In this document: piece by piece, positions 8,062-16,023 of the stretch | Layout of the letters: every line of letters starts with the position of its first letter | Numbering within the stretch: position 1 is the first letter of the stretch | Source of the DNA: Deinococcales bacterium | Lineage (GTDB): Bacteria > Deinococcota > Deinococci > Deinococcales > JAAFIG01 | NCBI GenBank assembly: GCA_025359505.1 | Contig: JANYHH010000090.1 | Location: 1 to 44,433, forward strand | Direction of reading: 5' to 3' | DNA: 44,433 nucleotides | The notes under the pieces: generated by a model | Databases searched by the model: none | What the model was told of the DNA's origin: nothing | The model's input: the letters and a program-made list of their open reading frames with translations, nothing else | Position numbers and translations under genes: made by a program

Positions 8062-9461
8062 AGACTCCCCGTTTCAAACGTGCTGGTGTCGCGCTCGAGC
8101 AATTCAGCCTCGAGCAGCTTGACGGCTGATTTGAACGCCTGCCCTCGAGCCTTGTAATCTTTGAACAGATCAAAACTCGTTCCGAGCGGCGCGAGTACGA
8201 CGCTGCCCGCGCCGCTATTCGACCCACCTCGAGCATCACCGAGTACGGCTGCGTAGCCTTCCTTGACCGCCGCCTCGAGTGCCACTTGCCCAGTCAGCCG
8301 CGTCAAATCCACGATCCGTATCCCTAAAGGCTGAAAAAACTTGGCGTACTCCAAGCCGCTCTCACCGAAGGCCAACAGCACCGCGACCTTCTCACGCACC
8401 AGCCCCTCGAGTTTCGGCAGTTCGGTTTCGCGCTCCGAAGCGGTGAGTTTATCGCGCCCCCCGAGAATCCACGCAATCGGCGCGGGCGCGTTCTCCAAGG
8501 CGCTTTGCACTGCCAGCACCCGCGTGGCGATGCTGTCCTCGATGAAGCGCACGCCATCCAGCACCGCGACGGTTTCAAAGCGCCCCGGCACACCCGGAAA
8601 CTCGAGCAGCGCGACTTTGAGCAACTCGAGATTCGTAGGTAGCCCGAGTTGCCGCAGATACTCGAGCGTCGCCCTGACCGCCATTCGCGCATTCATCGGA
8701 TGCACCGTGCGCGGGATACGTGCCAGCTCGAGCAGCGCGGTGTCACCCGCCATCACATCGCCAGTTTCTAAAACTCGAGCGATGTGAGCTGGCGTCTCTA
8801 GCGGCAACTCGAGCGACGCGGGCAGCACCAAGGCATTACTCGCCTCGAGATTCTTGGCGATCATCCATTTCGCTTTCCAGTACGCCTGCAATGACCCGTG
8901 ATCGCGGATGTGATCGACGCCCAGATTGGTGATGACCGCGACGTTCGGGCGGTAACTGGCAATCCGCTCGAGTTGGAAGCTCGAGAGTTCCACCACGGCC
9001 ACATCGCAATCGCCGATCACGTCCAGCAAGGCTGGATCGAAGTTGCCGCCGACGGCTGCCTTCAATCCCTGCGACTCGAGCAAGTGCTGAATCAGCAGCG
9101 TCGTGCTGCCCTTGCCTGCCGTGCCCGTCACGCCGATGGTCGGCACGGGGGGGCTGACCGTGCGGTAGAACAGCTCGACCTCGCCAATCACCTCGAGACC
9201 CGCGTCGCGTAAAGCACGTAATTCAGCGCTCTGGAACATTACGCCCGGCGCGGCGACGCACAGGTCGAAGTCGCTCGGATTGATTTGCGTCACTCGAGGA
9301 AATCCCAGCTCGAGGGCTGATGCCGCTCCGAACGGCTCGGCACTGATGTCGAACCACGTGCCAGTCCAGCCCAGCCGCTCGAGGTGTCGAATCACCGCGC
9401 CGCCGCTACGCCCGAGTCCGTAAACCAGCACTCGAGGCGTCGTTACTGTCTCGAGCGTCAT
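8058..9461 (-). CDS. murD: UDP-N-acetylmuramoylalanine--D-glutamate ligase MurD
   Basis: ATP-dependent ligase that adds D-glutamate to UDP-MurNAc-L-Ala. The 467-residue product has the N-terminal 'VLVYGLGRSGGAVIRHL', a P-loop written GTAGKGSTT (usual form GTNGKTT) around residue 113, 'ELSSFQLERI', 'TNLGVDHIRDHGS' and 'GVRFIEDSIATR'. The motif 'WILGGRDK' near residue 330 matches the MurD 'GGxDK' signature. The ATG at 9461 overlaps the mraY stop as ATGA, preferred over an in-frame GTG at 9488. The gene is saturated with CTCGAG (about 22 sites in 8041-9480). Confidence 0.94.
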   Translation of the reverse strand: MTLETVTTPRVLVYGLGRSGGAVIRHLERLGWTGTWFDISAEPFGAASALELGFPRVTQINPSDFDLCVAAPGVMFQSAELRALRDAGLEVIGEVELFYRTVSPPVPTIGVTGTAGKGSTTLLIQHLLESQGLKAAVGGNFDPALLDVIGDCDVAVVELSSFQLERIASYRPNVAVITNLGVDHIRDHGSLQAYWKAKWMIAKNLEASNALVLPASLELPLETPAHIARVLETGDVMAGDTALLELARIPRTVHPMNARMAVRATLEYLRQLGLPTNLELLKVALLEFPGVPGRFETVAVLDGVRFIEDSIATRVLAVQSALENAPAPIAWILGGRDKLTASERETELPKLEGLVREKVAVLLAFGESGLEYAKFFQPLGIRIVDLTRLTGQVALEAAVKEGYAAVLGDARGGSNSGAGSVVLAPLGTSFDLFKDYKARGQAFKSAVKLLEAELLERDTSTFETGSL

Positions 9462-10387
9462 CTCGGGCCGCCCGTCTGGAGTACCCACGCCAGCGCGGTC
9501 GCCACACCCGTGATCGCCAGAAAGCGCACGGCAACTTTGGTTTCCTGCCAGCCGAGTTCTTCAAAATGGTGATGGATCGGCGTTTTCAGAAACACGCGTT
9601 TGCCCTCGCCATAGACGCGTTTGGTGTACTGAAAATACGGCACTTGAATGAAGACGCTCAGCACCTCCATCACCGGGATGATCGCCGCGACTGGAATCAT
9701 CCACGTCCAGCCCTGCGTGATATACACGCCCGCGACGATCCCGCCGAGCGCGTGCGAACCAGCGTCGCCCATGAAAATCTGGGCTTTCGGGGCGTTGAAC
9801 CACAGGTAGCCGCACAGCGCCGCAATCGTAATCAGCGCCAGTGGTGAGGACGCCGCGAGCGGAATCATCAGGATCGCCACGACGCCCGCGCACAGCCCGT
9901 CCAGCCCATCGGTGAAATTGATCGCGTTGGTGGCTGCGATCGGTACAAGTGTTAAAAACACGATATCCAGCCACAGCACGCCAAAAACTGGCACTTGCGG
10001 TGCGACGATCCACGCAAAGACGCCAGCGACCAGTAGTTGCAAAGGGAACTTCTCCCGCGCCTTCAAGCCGCCCCTCGGCGTCCCCATGACCCTCGAGCGG
10101 ACGATCAGCACGTCGTCGGCTAAGCCGATCAAGTACATCCCAAACGCCATGCCGACCGCTGCCCAGCCCTTGGAGTCCGAGGCATTCGTCAAGCCAATGA
10201 ACGCGACCCAGACAATAAAAATCGCCGCGCTGAACGGCACGCCGCCCATCGTCGGCGTGCCGTCCTTGACGAGGTGCGTGGTCGGCCCCTCGCGCCGCAC
10301 CGTCTGACCCCAGCCGCGCCGCTTGGCGACGCTCATGAACGCACCGACCAGAAACCACGACAGCAGCGCTGCGACGACGACGATCAC
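9458..10387 (-). CDS. mraY: Phospho-MurNAc-pentapeptide transferase MraY
   Basis: Integral membrane enzyme that attaches phospho-MurNAc-pentapeptide to undecaprenyl phosphate, giving lipid I. The 309-residue product has 'KDGTPTMGGVPF' near residue 42, the Mg-binding aspartates in 'LIGLADDVL', 'NAINFTDGLDGL', 'FMGDAGSHALGG' and the histidine cluster 'TPIHHHFEELGWQE'. About nine to ten hydrophobic segments are visible. It starts at GTG, overlapping the upstream lipoprotein stop as GTGA. Confidence 0.95.
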   Translation of the reverse strand: MIVVVAALLSWFLVGAFMSVAKRRGWGQTVRREGPTTHLVKDGTPTMGGVPFSAAIFIVWVAFIGLTNASDSKGWAAVGMAFGMYLIGLADDVLIVRSRVMGTPRGGLKAREKFPLQLLVAGVFAWIVAPQVPVFGVLWLDIVFLTLVPIAATNAINFTDGLDGLCAGVVAILMIPLAASSPLALITIAALCGYLWFNAPKAQIFMGDAGSHALGGIVAGVYITQGWTWMIPVAAIIPVMEVLSVFIQVPYFQYTKRVYGEGKRVFLKTPIHHHFEELGWQETKVAVRFLAITGVATALAWVLQTGGPR

Positions 10388-11184
10388 AGCCCACCGCCGC
10401 AGCTCGAGGTCAGCACAGGGGAGAGGGTCGGAGCGCGGTAAATGTTTACACTCGAGCCAGTCGCCACGGCCACCCAGTCGCTCGAGGCGATCACGCTGGA
10501 CGCCGTTGCGGGCAAAGCGCTGCGAGCCGTCACGCGCTCCGTGCTGTCCCGAGCCGTCAACTCGCGCCCCTCAAGGCGGTACGTGAAGCCAGCGGCTCGA
10601 GCCGCCGTGCCGGGCAGCACCTCCAACTCGTCGTTGCGGCTGACCAGTGAGTTGACCGCCCCCTCGAGCGTCTGGCGGCGCTCGACTATGCGATCAATCG
10701 CGTAGACCACCCGCCCGACCAGAGCAAAAGTCGTGCCACTCGTCTCGAGCGTCGCGCTGGGCAGAGCGCCGACGCGCCCAACGCTCGAGCCGTTGTAATC
10801 CAAAACCTCGCCAGCCGTCGTGAACGCGAAGCGGTTGGTCAGCAGCGCGGGCGATCCCGTCACGCTGACGCTTTGCGGTACGCCCGTGGCCTTGTAGATC
10901 AGCCCCGCACCGGGCAGCGCCAGCCACCAGTTGCCATCATTCCACGCGGCGCTCGAGGCGCTGGTCGGGGAGGGCAGGGCAGACCACGTTTTTAGGTTCT
11001 CTAACTTGTGAGCGCGACCGCCTGCGATGCAAACCAGTGCACCGCTCGGATTGACGGCGAGCGCCGTGATGCTGCTCGAGTTGCTTGGGGTGGCATTGCT
11101 CGAGGGGCTGCTGGCTGGGGCGCAGGCGCTCAGGCACAACAGGGCGAGGCAAGCCTCACCCCTACGGTTGTTAAAGACGTGCAC
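10384..11184 (-). CDS. Unrecognised lipoprotein inside the dcw cluster
   Basis: A 266-residue product read from GTG at 11184. The N-terminus is short and basic, followed by a hydrophobic stretch and a lipobox LSAC with Cys at residue 21, then a Ser/Asn/Pro-rich linker. The rest is rich in short strands with Trp, Gly and Ser ('NDGNWWLALPGAGLIYKATG', 'VGRVVYAIDRIVERRQTLEG'), which may form an incomplete beta-propeller, but I recognise no family. The start overlaps the end of murF by 14 nt and the stop overlaps mraY as GTGA, so it is translated as part of the operon. It would sit on the outer face of the cytoplasmic membrane. Codons 7-14 come from a REP-like hairpin. A role in wall synthesis is only guilt by association. 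Confidence 0.7.
   Translation of the reverse strand: MHVFNNRRGEACLALLCLSACAPASSPSSNATPSNSSSITALAVNPSGALVCIAGGRAHKLENLKTWSALPSPTSASSAAWNDGNWWLALPGAGLIYKATGVPQSVSVTGSPALLTNRFAFTTAGEVLDYNGSSVGRVGALPSATLETSGTTFALVGRVVYAIDRIVERRQTLEGAVNSLVSRNDELEVLPGTAARAAGFTYRLEGRELTARDSTERVTARSALPATASSVIASSDWVAVATGSSVNIYRAPTLSPVLTSSCGGGL
11142..11167. repeat. REP-like hairpin, copy 1 (within coding sequence)
   Basis: Reads GGGCGAGGC-AA-GCCTCACCC followed by CTACGG, an imperfect hairpin of the same design as copies at 25200, 29234 and 33169 (hairpin plus CCCTACGR). It begins 4 bp beyond the murF stop, the classic position for a REP element, yet it is inside the signal-peptide codons of the overlapping lipoprotein gene. 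Confidence 0.55.
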
Positions 11185-12445
11185 GCAGCACCTCCGCGAC
11201 GCGCTCCAAACCGACAGCTCTCGAGCCTTTGACCAGCACCACATCGTCTGGCTCGAGTAAATCAAACAGCGCGGTCGTAGCGTCGTCGGCACTGGCGAAT
11301 CCCAGCCCCTCGAGTCCAGCGGCTCTGGCTCCGCTCAGGTAATCCTCGGCGTGGTTGCCAACGGCGATCAAATGATGAACAGCTCGAGCAGCGATCTTGC
11401 CGATTTCACGGTGGTACTGCCGTGCGTCTGGGCCAAGCTCGCGCATGTCGCCCAGCACGGCGATGCGGCGACCCCGCTGGCGCTCCAAAGTCTCGAGGGC
11501 GGCAGCTACACTGAGCGGATTGGCGTTGTACGTGTCGTCCATCAGCGTGTAGCGTCCGCGCTCGAGGCGCATCCTGCCGCCCGGAATCACGACCCGCTCG
11601 AGGCGCTCCGAAGCGGTGTCGATCGGCACACCGAAGCGCTGTGCGAGGGCGAGTGCCAAGACGCTGGCTTCGGCGACTTTGTGCGACGGCGAGGCGATGG
11701 TCACGCGCTTTCCTGCATAGGTGAACGTGCTACTCGAGTCGCTATGCTCGAGTTCTGAGCCGCGATGCGTGGCGTGAGCATCGAAGCCGTAACTGGGCTG
11801 CTGCGGGTAGCGCCCCGCCAGTCCGCTCGAGACAATGCCAGCGGGCGCTTGCAGAATCCGACCTTTTTCAACAGCAATCGTTTCCAAACTGCCAAAAAAC
11901 TCGAGGTGCGCGGGCCCGACGCTGGTGATGACCCCGATATCTGGGTTGATGAGCGCCATCAGTTCATCCATCTCGCCGATGCGGTCGATGCCCATTTCAA
12001 CGACGTGCTGGCTGTGCGCCTCGACTTCGTTCAGCAGGTACGTTGCCAAAAAGTTCAGCGTGTTCAAGCTGCCCGGCGTGCAACCGATCCCCAGTGCCGC
12101 CGCGATCAGCTCTTTGGCGGTGGTCTTGCCCGCACTGCCGGTCACGCCAATCAAGCTCGCGCCGCTCGAGTCGCGCCACGCCCGCGCCCACGCCCGCAAG
12201 GCGACGGTCGCGTCTGGCACGCGCACGGCGCGGGGGACATCTGAATCGGTCAGCACGAACGGAGCGCCCAGCTCGAGGGCGGCTGGGATGAAGTCGTTGC
12301 CGTGCGCTTTTTCGCCTCGCAGTCCAGCGAAGGCGGTGGTTTCGTTCACCAATCGACTGTCTAAAGTGATATGCGTCGCGGGTCGGGCGTCGGGTGCGAT
12401 CTCCGCGCCCAGCACGTGCTGCCAAGCTCGAGGGTCGAGGGTCAC
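11171..12445 (-). CDS. murF: UDP-MurNAc-tripeptide--D-alanyl-D-alanine ligase MurF
   Basis: ATP-dependent ligase that adds D-Ala-D-Ala to complete the muropeptide precursor. The 424-residue product shows the P-loop GVTGSAGKTTAKEL around residue 103, 'NTLNFLATYLLNEVEAHSQHVVEMG', 'VGPAHLEFFGS', and 'LMDDTYNANPLSVAAALETL' with 'VLGDMRELG' in the C-terminal domain. I chose GTG at 12445 because GAGGAG lies about 6 nt upstream and it overlaps the stop of a 19-codon mini-ORF as GTGA; an upstream TTG at 12466 would add seven residues. murE, its pathway neighbour, is missing from the cluster. Confidence 0.95.
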   Translation of the reverse strand: MTLDPRAWQHVLGAEIAPDARPATHITLDSRLVNETTAFAGLRGEKAHGNDFIPAALELGAPFVLTDSDVPRAVRVPDATVALRAWARAWRDSSGASLIGVTGSAGKTTAKELIAAALGIGCTPGSLNTLNFLATYLLNEVEAHSQHVVEMGIDRIGEMDELMALINPDIGVITSVGPAHLEFFGSLETIAVEKGRILQAPAGIVSSGLAGRYPQQPSYGFDAHATHRGSELEHSDSSSTFTYAGKRVTIASPSHKVAEASVLALALAQRFGVPIDTASERLERVVIPGGRMRLERGRYTLMDDTYNANPLSVAAALETLERQRGRRIAVLGDMRELGPDARQYHREIGKIAARAVHHLIAVGNHAEDYLSGARAAGLEGLGFASADDATTALFDLLEPDDVVLVKGSRAVGLERVAEVLRARL

Positions 12446-12501
12446 GCCAGCTCCTCGCGGATGCAAGTCTTGAGTGAGTTGTGTAAGGTGTGTACGTTCA
12501 T
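12442..12501 (-). CDS. Leaderless 19-codon mini-ORF coupled to murF
   Basis: ATG at 12501 opens a 19-residue peptide starting MNVHTLHNSL and ending REELA; its TGA overlaps the murF GTG (GTGA). A -10-like TAAAAT ends 7 nt before the ATG, the spacing expected when transcription begins at or next to the start codon. No -35 box is convincing. The peptide has no recognised family; a regulatory or ribosome-delivery role for murF is inferred. The same architecture occurs before the PlsY-like gene at 29209. Confidence 0.5.
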   Translation of the reverse strand: MNVHTLHNSLKTCIREELA

Positions 12502-12508
12502 CAAGGTC

Positions 12509-12514
12509 ATTTTA
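12509..12514 (-). promoter_or_regulatory. Candidate internal -10 box for murF onward
   Basis: TAAAAT on the minus strand, 7 nt before the mini-ORF start. It lies between the end of ftsI (12540) and murF, where the gene chain has its only clear gap before ftsA-ftsZ, so a second transcript for the distal half of the dcw cluster is plausible. The -35 region is weak. Confidence 0.4.
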
Positions 12515-12539
12515 TCGGGTTTCAATGTGCAATTTTCAC

Positions 12540-14069
12540 TCACGGTTTGGAACACGGCACTCGAGCGATCCCTACCGTCTGCGGCGTGATCCGTAAGTGC
12601 GCCAAGCTCTCCTCGGCGATCTGCTTGAAGGCGGGCGCAGCCACCAAGCTGCCGTGCGTGCCATCTCTGGGATTCCAGACCTGCACCAGCAGCGTCACCT
12701 TTGGTTCGTCGGCTGGAAAAAACCCGACAAACAACGCGTTGAACATCGTCTTGCTGATGCTGTTGCCACTGTAGGTCTGCGCCGTGCCAGTTTTGCCGCC
12801 GACCGCGTAGCCCGCGACCTGAGCGCGTTTGACGCCGCAACGCACGGTGTACTCGAGCATTTCGCGGGACTCGGCGGCCGCCCTACTGGAGATCACACGG
12901 CTCGGTGGCGCGACTTTTTGCCCCTCGAACAGTGTTGGTGTGATCAGTTTGCCGTCGTTGACCAGCACGCTGAAGGCCGCCGCCATCTGCAAGGTCGTGG
13001 TTGTGAAACCCTGCCCATAAGTCTTGGTGGCGTAATCTGACGGTCGCCACTCCAGCCAGTCGCGCAGGATCGATTGCGTGACGCTCGGGTCATTCGCCCA
13101 AACCTCGCGCCCGAAGCCGAACTTTTGCAAGTACGTGTACAGCCGCTCCTTACCCAAGCGCTCCGCCAACGTGGAAATGCCGACGTTGCTCGAGAAGCGC
13201 AATACGTCGCGTAAGGAGAGCGTGGAGGGGTGGCGGATCACGTCGTTGATCGTCAAGCCCGGCACGGTGCGCGACATCGGCGCGTAGACCGTGGAATCTG
13301 GAGTAGCCAGTCCGTCGCTCAGCAGCATCGCGGCTGTCAAAGCCTTGACGGTACTGCCGCCATCGTACTGATCGCGCAGGGCGCGGTTGCGCCATTTGTC
13401 CTCGTTGCCGCCGCGCCAATTGCTGGCGTCGAAGGTCGGGTAATTGGCGATTGCCAGAATGCGGTTCGTGCCCGCCTCGAGCGCCACGACCGTACCCCAG
13501 TCGCCTCGGTACTCTTTGACGACTTTGGCCAGCGCAGACTCGGCGCTGGCTTGGATCACGGGGTCAAGCGTCAGCACCAAATCTTTGCCGGCCGCCAGCG
13601 CAACGTTCTGGAATTTCTCGAGACCGTATAAACCTTGACCGTCTTTGCCCGTGAAGCCCAGCACCTGCGCCGCCAGTTGCCCCTGCGGGTACGAGCGCCG
13701 CGTCTCCTCGTACTTGTCCATGATTGGCTGACCGCGCTGCAATTGCGGCTTGCCGGATTCGTCTAAGCGCGGCTTGAAATGCTCCAATTTGAACGATTCC
13801 GACAGCACGACTAGCTGCTTCGCGTCGCCGTTCATGACTATTCTGCCCCTCGTGACCTCGGGCGGGGTCACGGGCGCATACGGCAGGTTGGCGCTCAGAC
13901 CAGCGTAGCCAGACCACAGCCACAGCAGCGGCGCAATCACTAGTGCGCCTGCCATGACTGCCCGCTGCGGGATCAGCAGTGGGCGCGACTCGACGGGCGG
14001 CTCGAGGTTCGGCTGAGCGCTGACCCGCTTTGGCTGGGTCGCCGTCTCGCGGTCGGCAATCAGCGCCAT
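12540..14069 (-). CDS. ftsI: Class B penicillin-binding protein (FtsI/PBP3-like transpeptidase)
   Basis: Septal D,D-transpeptidase that cross-links the peptidoglycan polymerised by FtsW. The 509-residue product has a cytoplasmic tail, one membrane anchor at about residues 38-58, and a shortened N-terminal pedestal ('RGRIVMNGDAKQLVVLSESFKLE'). The transpeptidase domain carries the active-site motif STVK (serine near residue 239; canonical form STFK), the SxN motif 'SSNVG' near 285 and the KTG motif 'GGKTGTAQ' near 426. It overlaps ftsL by 10 nt upstream. Confidence 0.92.
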   Translation of the reverse strand: MALIADRETATQPKRVSAQPNLEPPVESRPLLIPQRAVMAGALVIAPLLWLWSGYAGLSANLPYAPVTPPEVTRGRIVMNGDAKQLVVLSESFKLEHFKPRLDESGKPQLQRGQPIMDKYEETRRSYPQGQLAAQVLGFTGKDGQGLYGLEKFQNVALAAGKDLVLTLDPVIQASAESALAKVVKEYRGDWGTVVALEAGTNRILAIANYPTFDASNWRGGNEDKWRNRALRDQYDGGSTVKALTAAMLLSDGLATPDSTVYAPMSRTVPGLTINDVIRHPSTLSLRDVLRFSSNVGISTLAERLGKERLYTYLQKFGFGREVWANDPSVTQSILRDWLEWRPSDYATKTYGQGFTTTTLQMAAAFSVLVNDGKLITPTLFEGQKVAPPSRVISSRAAAESREMLEYTVRCGVKRAQVAGYAVGGKTGTAQTYSGNSISKTMFNALFVGFFPADEPKVTLLVQVWNPRDGTHGSLVAAPAFKQIAEESLAHLRITPQTVGIARVPCSKP

Positions 14070-14386
14070 TTGGTTTCCACCTTCAGTTTCTCAGTGATGA
14101 CCGTTGGCTCGGGCACGGTCTGGAGCGGCTCGAGCGGCGCGGTGGTCATGCTGGCGGTGCTGAACGGACGCATCTTGTTCTGCACCGCCCACTCGCGCAC
14201 GCGGGCTGGACTCTCCAATTTGGAGATCTCGCGGCGGAGTTCTGAGCTTTGTGTGACCAGCGTTTCACTTTGCTGCGTCAGGTTTTGCAACTCCTCTTCG
14301 CTGCCCCGCGTGGCGAAACGCACGACCAACAGCACCGCCACCAACGCGACGTAATAGGTCAGGTATTTGACGACGCGCTCTCTCAC
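14060..14386 (-). CDS. ftsL: FtsL-like bitopic division protein
   Basis: A 108-residue protein with a short basic N-terminus, one membrane segment at about residues 8-24 and a following coiled coil ('EEELQNLTQQSETLVTQSSEL'). The stretch 'KLESPARVREWAVQNKMRPFS' matches the pattern at the end of FtsL/DivIC coiled coils. The position between rsmH and ftsI is the standard ftsL position. FtsL joins FtsQ/DivIB and FtsB/DivIC and helps activate FtsWI. Sequence conservation is low, so the call leans on position and topology. Confidence 0.8.
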   Translation of the reverse strand: MRERVVKYLTYYVALVAVLLVVRFATRGSEEELQNLTQQSETLVTQSSELRREISKLESPARVREWAVQNKMRPFSTASMTTAPLEPLQTVPEPTVITEKLKVETKWR

Positions 14387-15258
14387 GCTGTCCCCTTCTG
14401 GCTGACGCGCAATTTCGCGCTTCTGGCTCTCGGGTTACGCGCCAGTTCTGGCGGCAGTGGCTCGAGCGGGCGTTTGGTCAGCGCCTGTAAGTTTGCGCTG
14501 TCACGCACGAAGCGTTTGACGATGCGGTCTTCTAAGGAATGAAAGCTGATGACCGCCAAGCGCCCGGCGGGTTTCAGAATATTCACGGCCGCCTTCAAAC
14601 CAGCCTCGAGTGAGGCGAGTTCGTCGTTGACGTAGATTCGCAGCGCCTGAAAGGTGCGCCGCGATGGATGGACACCTCTGGCGTGACCACCCGGGTAGCC
14701 GCGCCGAATCGCGTCACTGAGCTGCGCGGTCGTCTCAATCCGTGCCACGTCACGCATCTCGACAATCGCCCGAGCGATCCGCCGTGAGAAGCGCTCCTCG
14801 CCGTACTCGTAGATGATCCGCGCTAAATCTTCCATCGCTAGCTCGTTGACCACATCTGCCGCGCTTTCGCCGCTCTGCGCCATCCGCATGTCCAGCGGCG
14901 CGTCGCTGTGATACGAAAACCCGCGCTGCACGTCGTCGAGCTGGAAACTGCTGACGCCCAGATCGAGCAGCACGCCGTCCACGGGTTTGTCAATCAGCGT
15001 CTCGAGGTCTCTAAAATTGCCCTGCACGACCCGCAAGTCGCTCAAATTCATGGCTACTGCTCGCTCGAGTGCGAAAGGGTCTTGATCTACGCCGATGACG
15101 GATGCGCCAGCCTCTAAGAGCAGCTTGGTGTGACCCGCCCCGCCGAGCGTGCCGTCGACAAAAACTTTGCCCGGCGCTGGCTGCAACCACTCCAGTACCT
15201 CCAAAGGCATGACGCTGTGATGGACGAGCGTCTGAGGCACGTGCGTATCGGCGATCAT
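14383..15258 (-). CDS. rsmH: 16S rRNA (cytosine1402-N4)-methyltransferase RsmH (MraW)
   Basis: SAM-dependent methyltransferase acting on C1402 in the decoding centre of 16S rRNA. The 291-residue product has 'HHSVMPLEVLEWL', the SAM motif 'VDGTLGGAGHTKLLLE', 'VIGVDQDPFAL', 'GVLLDLGVSSFQLDDVQRGFS', 'LDMRM' and C-terminal 'VISFHSLEDRIVKRF'. The ATG at 15258 shares one base with the mraZ stop (TGATG). Its end overlaps ftsL by 4 nt. Confidence 0.95.
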   Translation of the reverse strand: MIADTHVPQTLVHHSVMPLEVLEWLQPAPGKVFVDGTLGGAGHTKLLLEAGASVIGVDQDPFALERAVAMNLSDLRVVQGNFRDLETLIDKPVDGVLLDLGVSSFQLDDVQRGFSYHSDAPLDMRMAQSGESAADVVNELAMEDLARIIYEYGEERFSRRIARAIVEMRDVARIETTAQLSDAIRRGYPGGHARGVHPSRRTFQALRIYVNDELASLEAGLKAAVNILKPAGRLAVISFHSLEDRIVKRFVRDSANLQALTKRPLEPLPPELARNPRARSAKLRVSQKGTA

Positions 15259-15698
15259 CAGCCGACCAGCCTTTGCAGGACTTCCGGTAGCTCGAGTTGC
15301 TTGGGCGGCAGGGCTTGCACTTCGGCGATCATTGCGTTGTAGCGGTCTAAGTTCCACAGTTCCAAACGCTTGGGTGCGCCTGTGACCATCACGTCGCCGT
15401 CTAAAGACCCGTAATTCCTCAGCGTCTGCGGCACACTGACTCTGGATTGCGCGTCCAGACGCACCTTGCTCGCGCCGCTGTAAAAAAAGCGCATGAAATC
15501 GCGTCCGGCTTTGTCGTTTAAGGGCAATTCTTCGACGGCTGCTTCGATGCGCTGCCATTCGCTGCTGGGGAAGACGTACACGCAGCCTTCAAAGCCTCTG
15601 GTCAGGATCATCCCGTCCTCGATGAAACGACGGAAATCCGGTGGCATGACCACGCGGCCTTTGTCGTCAATCGTGTACGGGTACTCTCCGTAAGGCAT
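15258..15698 (-). CDS. mraZ: Transcriptional regulator MraZ
   Basis: AbrB-like DNA-binding protein that represses its own dcw promoter in several bacteria. The roughly 146-residue product contains two SpoVT/AbrB-like repeats: 'YTIDDKGRVVMPPDFRRFI' near the start and 'VRLDAQSRVSVPQTLRNYG' in the second half, each with the DxxxR signature. The ATG at 15698 (MPYGEYP) is the most family-like start; a GTG at 15704 or TTG at 15707 is possible. Promoter and MraZ boxes lie about 90-140 bp upstream. Confidence 0.93.
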   Translation of the reverse strand: MPYGEYPYTIDDKGRVVMPPDFRRFIEDGMILTRGFEGCVYVFPSSEWQRIEAAVEELPLNDKAGRDFMRFFYSGASKVRLDAQSRVSVPQTLRNYGSLDGDVMVTGAPKRLELWNLDRYNAMIAEVQALPPKQLELPEVLQRLVG

Positions 15699-15788
15699 TC
15701 CCACCAATCCCCACCCTCGAGCCAGCCTCTTTGGTCAGGAGACCGAGCAGTTCGTGCGTCTCGCTCGAGAAAAACCTGCTGTGAAGGC

Positions 15789-15838
15789 AGTCTACACACA
15801 TCCAGCCATTTTTTCCACTGTCTCCCACAAATTCCCAC
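15789..15838 (-). promoter_or_regulatory. dcw promoter with MraZ boxes
   Basis: On the minus strand, GTGGGA occurs at 15838-15833 and 15828-15823, and GTGGAA at 15818-15813, all 10 bp apart. This matches the known MraZ operator design of GTGGG-type direct repeats in 10-bp phase. A -10 box TAGACT lies at 15794-15789 and TGGAAA at 15817-15812 fits a -35 with 17-bp spacing, so the last box overlaps the -35. One more GTGGGA lies at 15869-15864, 31 bp from the array. Autorepression by MraZ is the natural reading. Confidence 0.85.
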
Positions 15839-15875
15839 GATTGATGAAGATTTGCGATACTTTTCCCACTGCACG

Positions 15876-15908
15876 AAAAACCACCAGACTCGAGGATCAG
15901 TCTGGTGG
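15876..15908 (-). terminator. Terminator after the thioredoxin-reductase-like gene
   Basis: A perfect 10-bp stem (15881-15890 with 15899-15908) and 8-nt loop is followed on the minus strand by five T. It insulates the dcw promoter from the gene at 16022-17011. Confidence 0.85.
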
Positions 15909-15949
15909 CGGGGCAAAACGTGGGTTGTGGAACTGCAATAATTGCTCGT

Positions 15950-16023
15950 GACAATCTTAGCACAGCAGCGCTCGAAAACGCGTCAGGCTCGAGGGGAAAC
16001 GCTGTGCTGATCTCGAGATTGTC
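15950..16023. repeat. Imperfect long inverted repeat
   Basis: GACAATCT(T)AGCACAGC at 15950-15966 is mirrored by GCTGTGCT at 16001-16008 and AGATTGTC at 16016-16023, with 7 extra bases between the two mirrored blocks that include part of a CTCGAG. It starts at the stop codon of the flavoprotein gene. There is no T-run, so it is either an mRNA 3'-end stabiliser or a small non-autonomous element. Confidence 0.5.

Noticed and set aside
15258..15558. Longer rsmH start about 100 codons upstream
   Set aside because: The extra stretch lies antiphase within mraZ and looks like shadow translation; the ATG at 15258 with TGATG overlap gives the family length.
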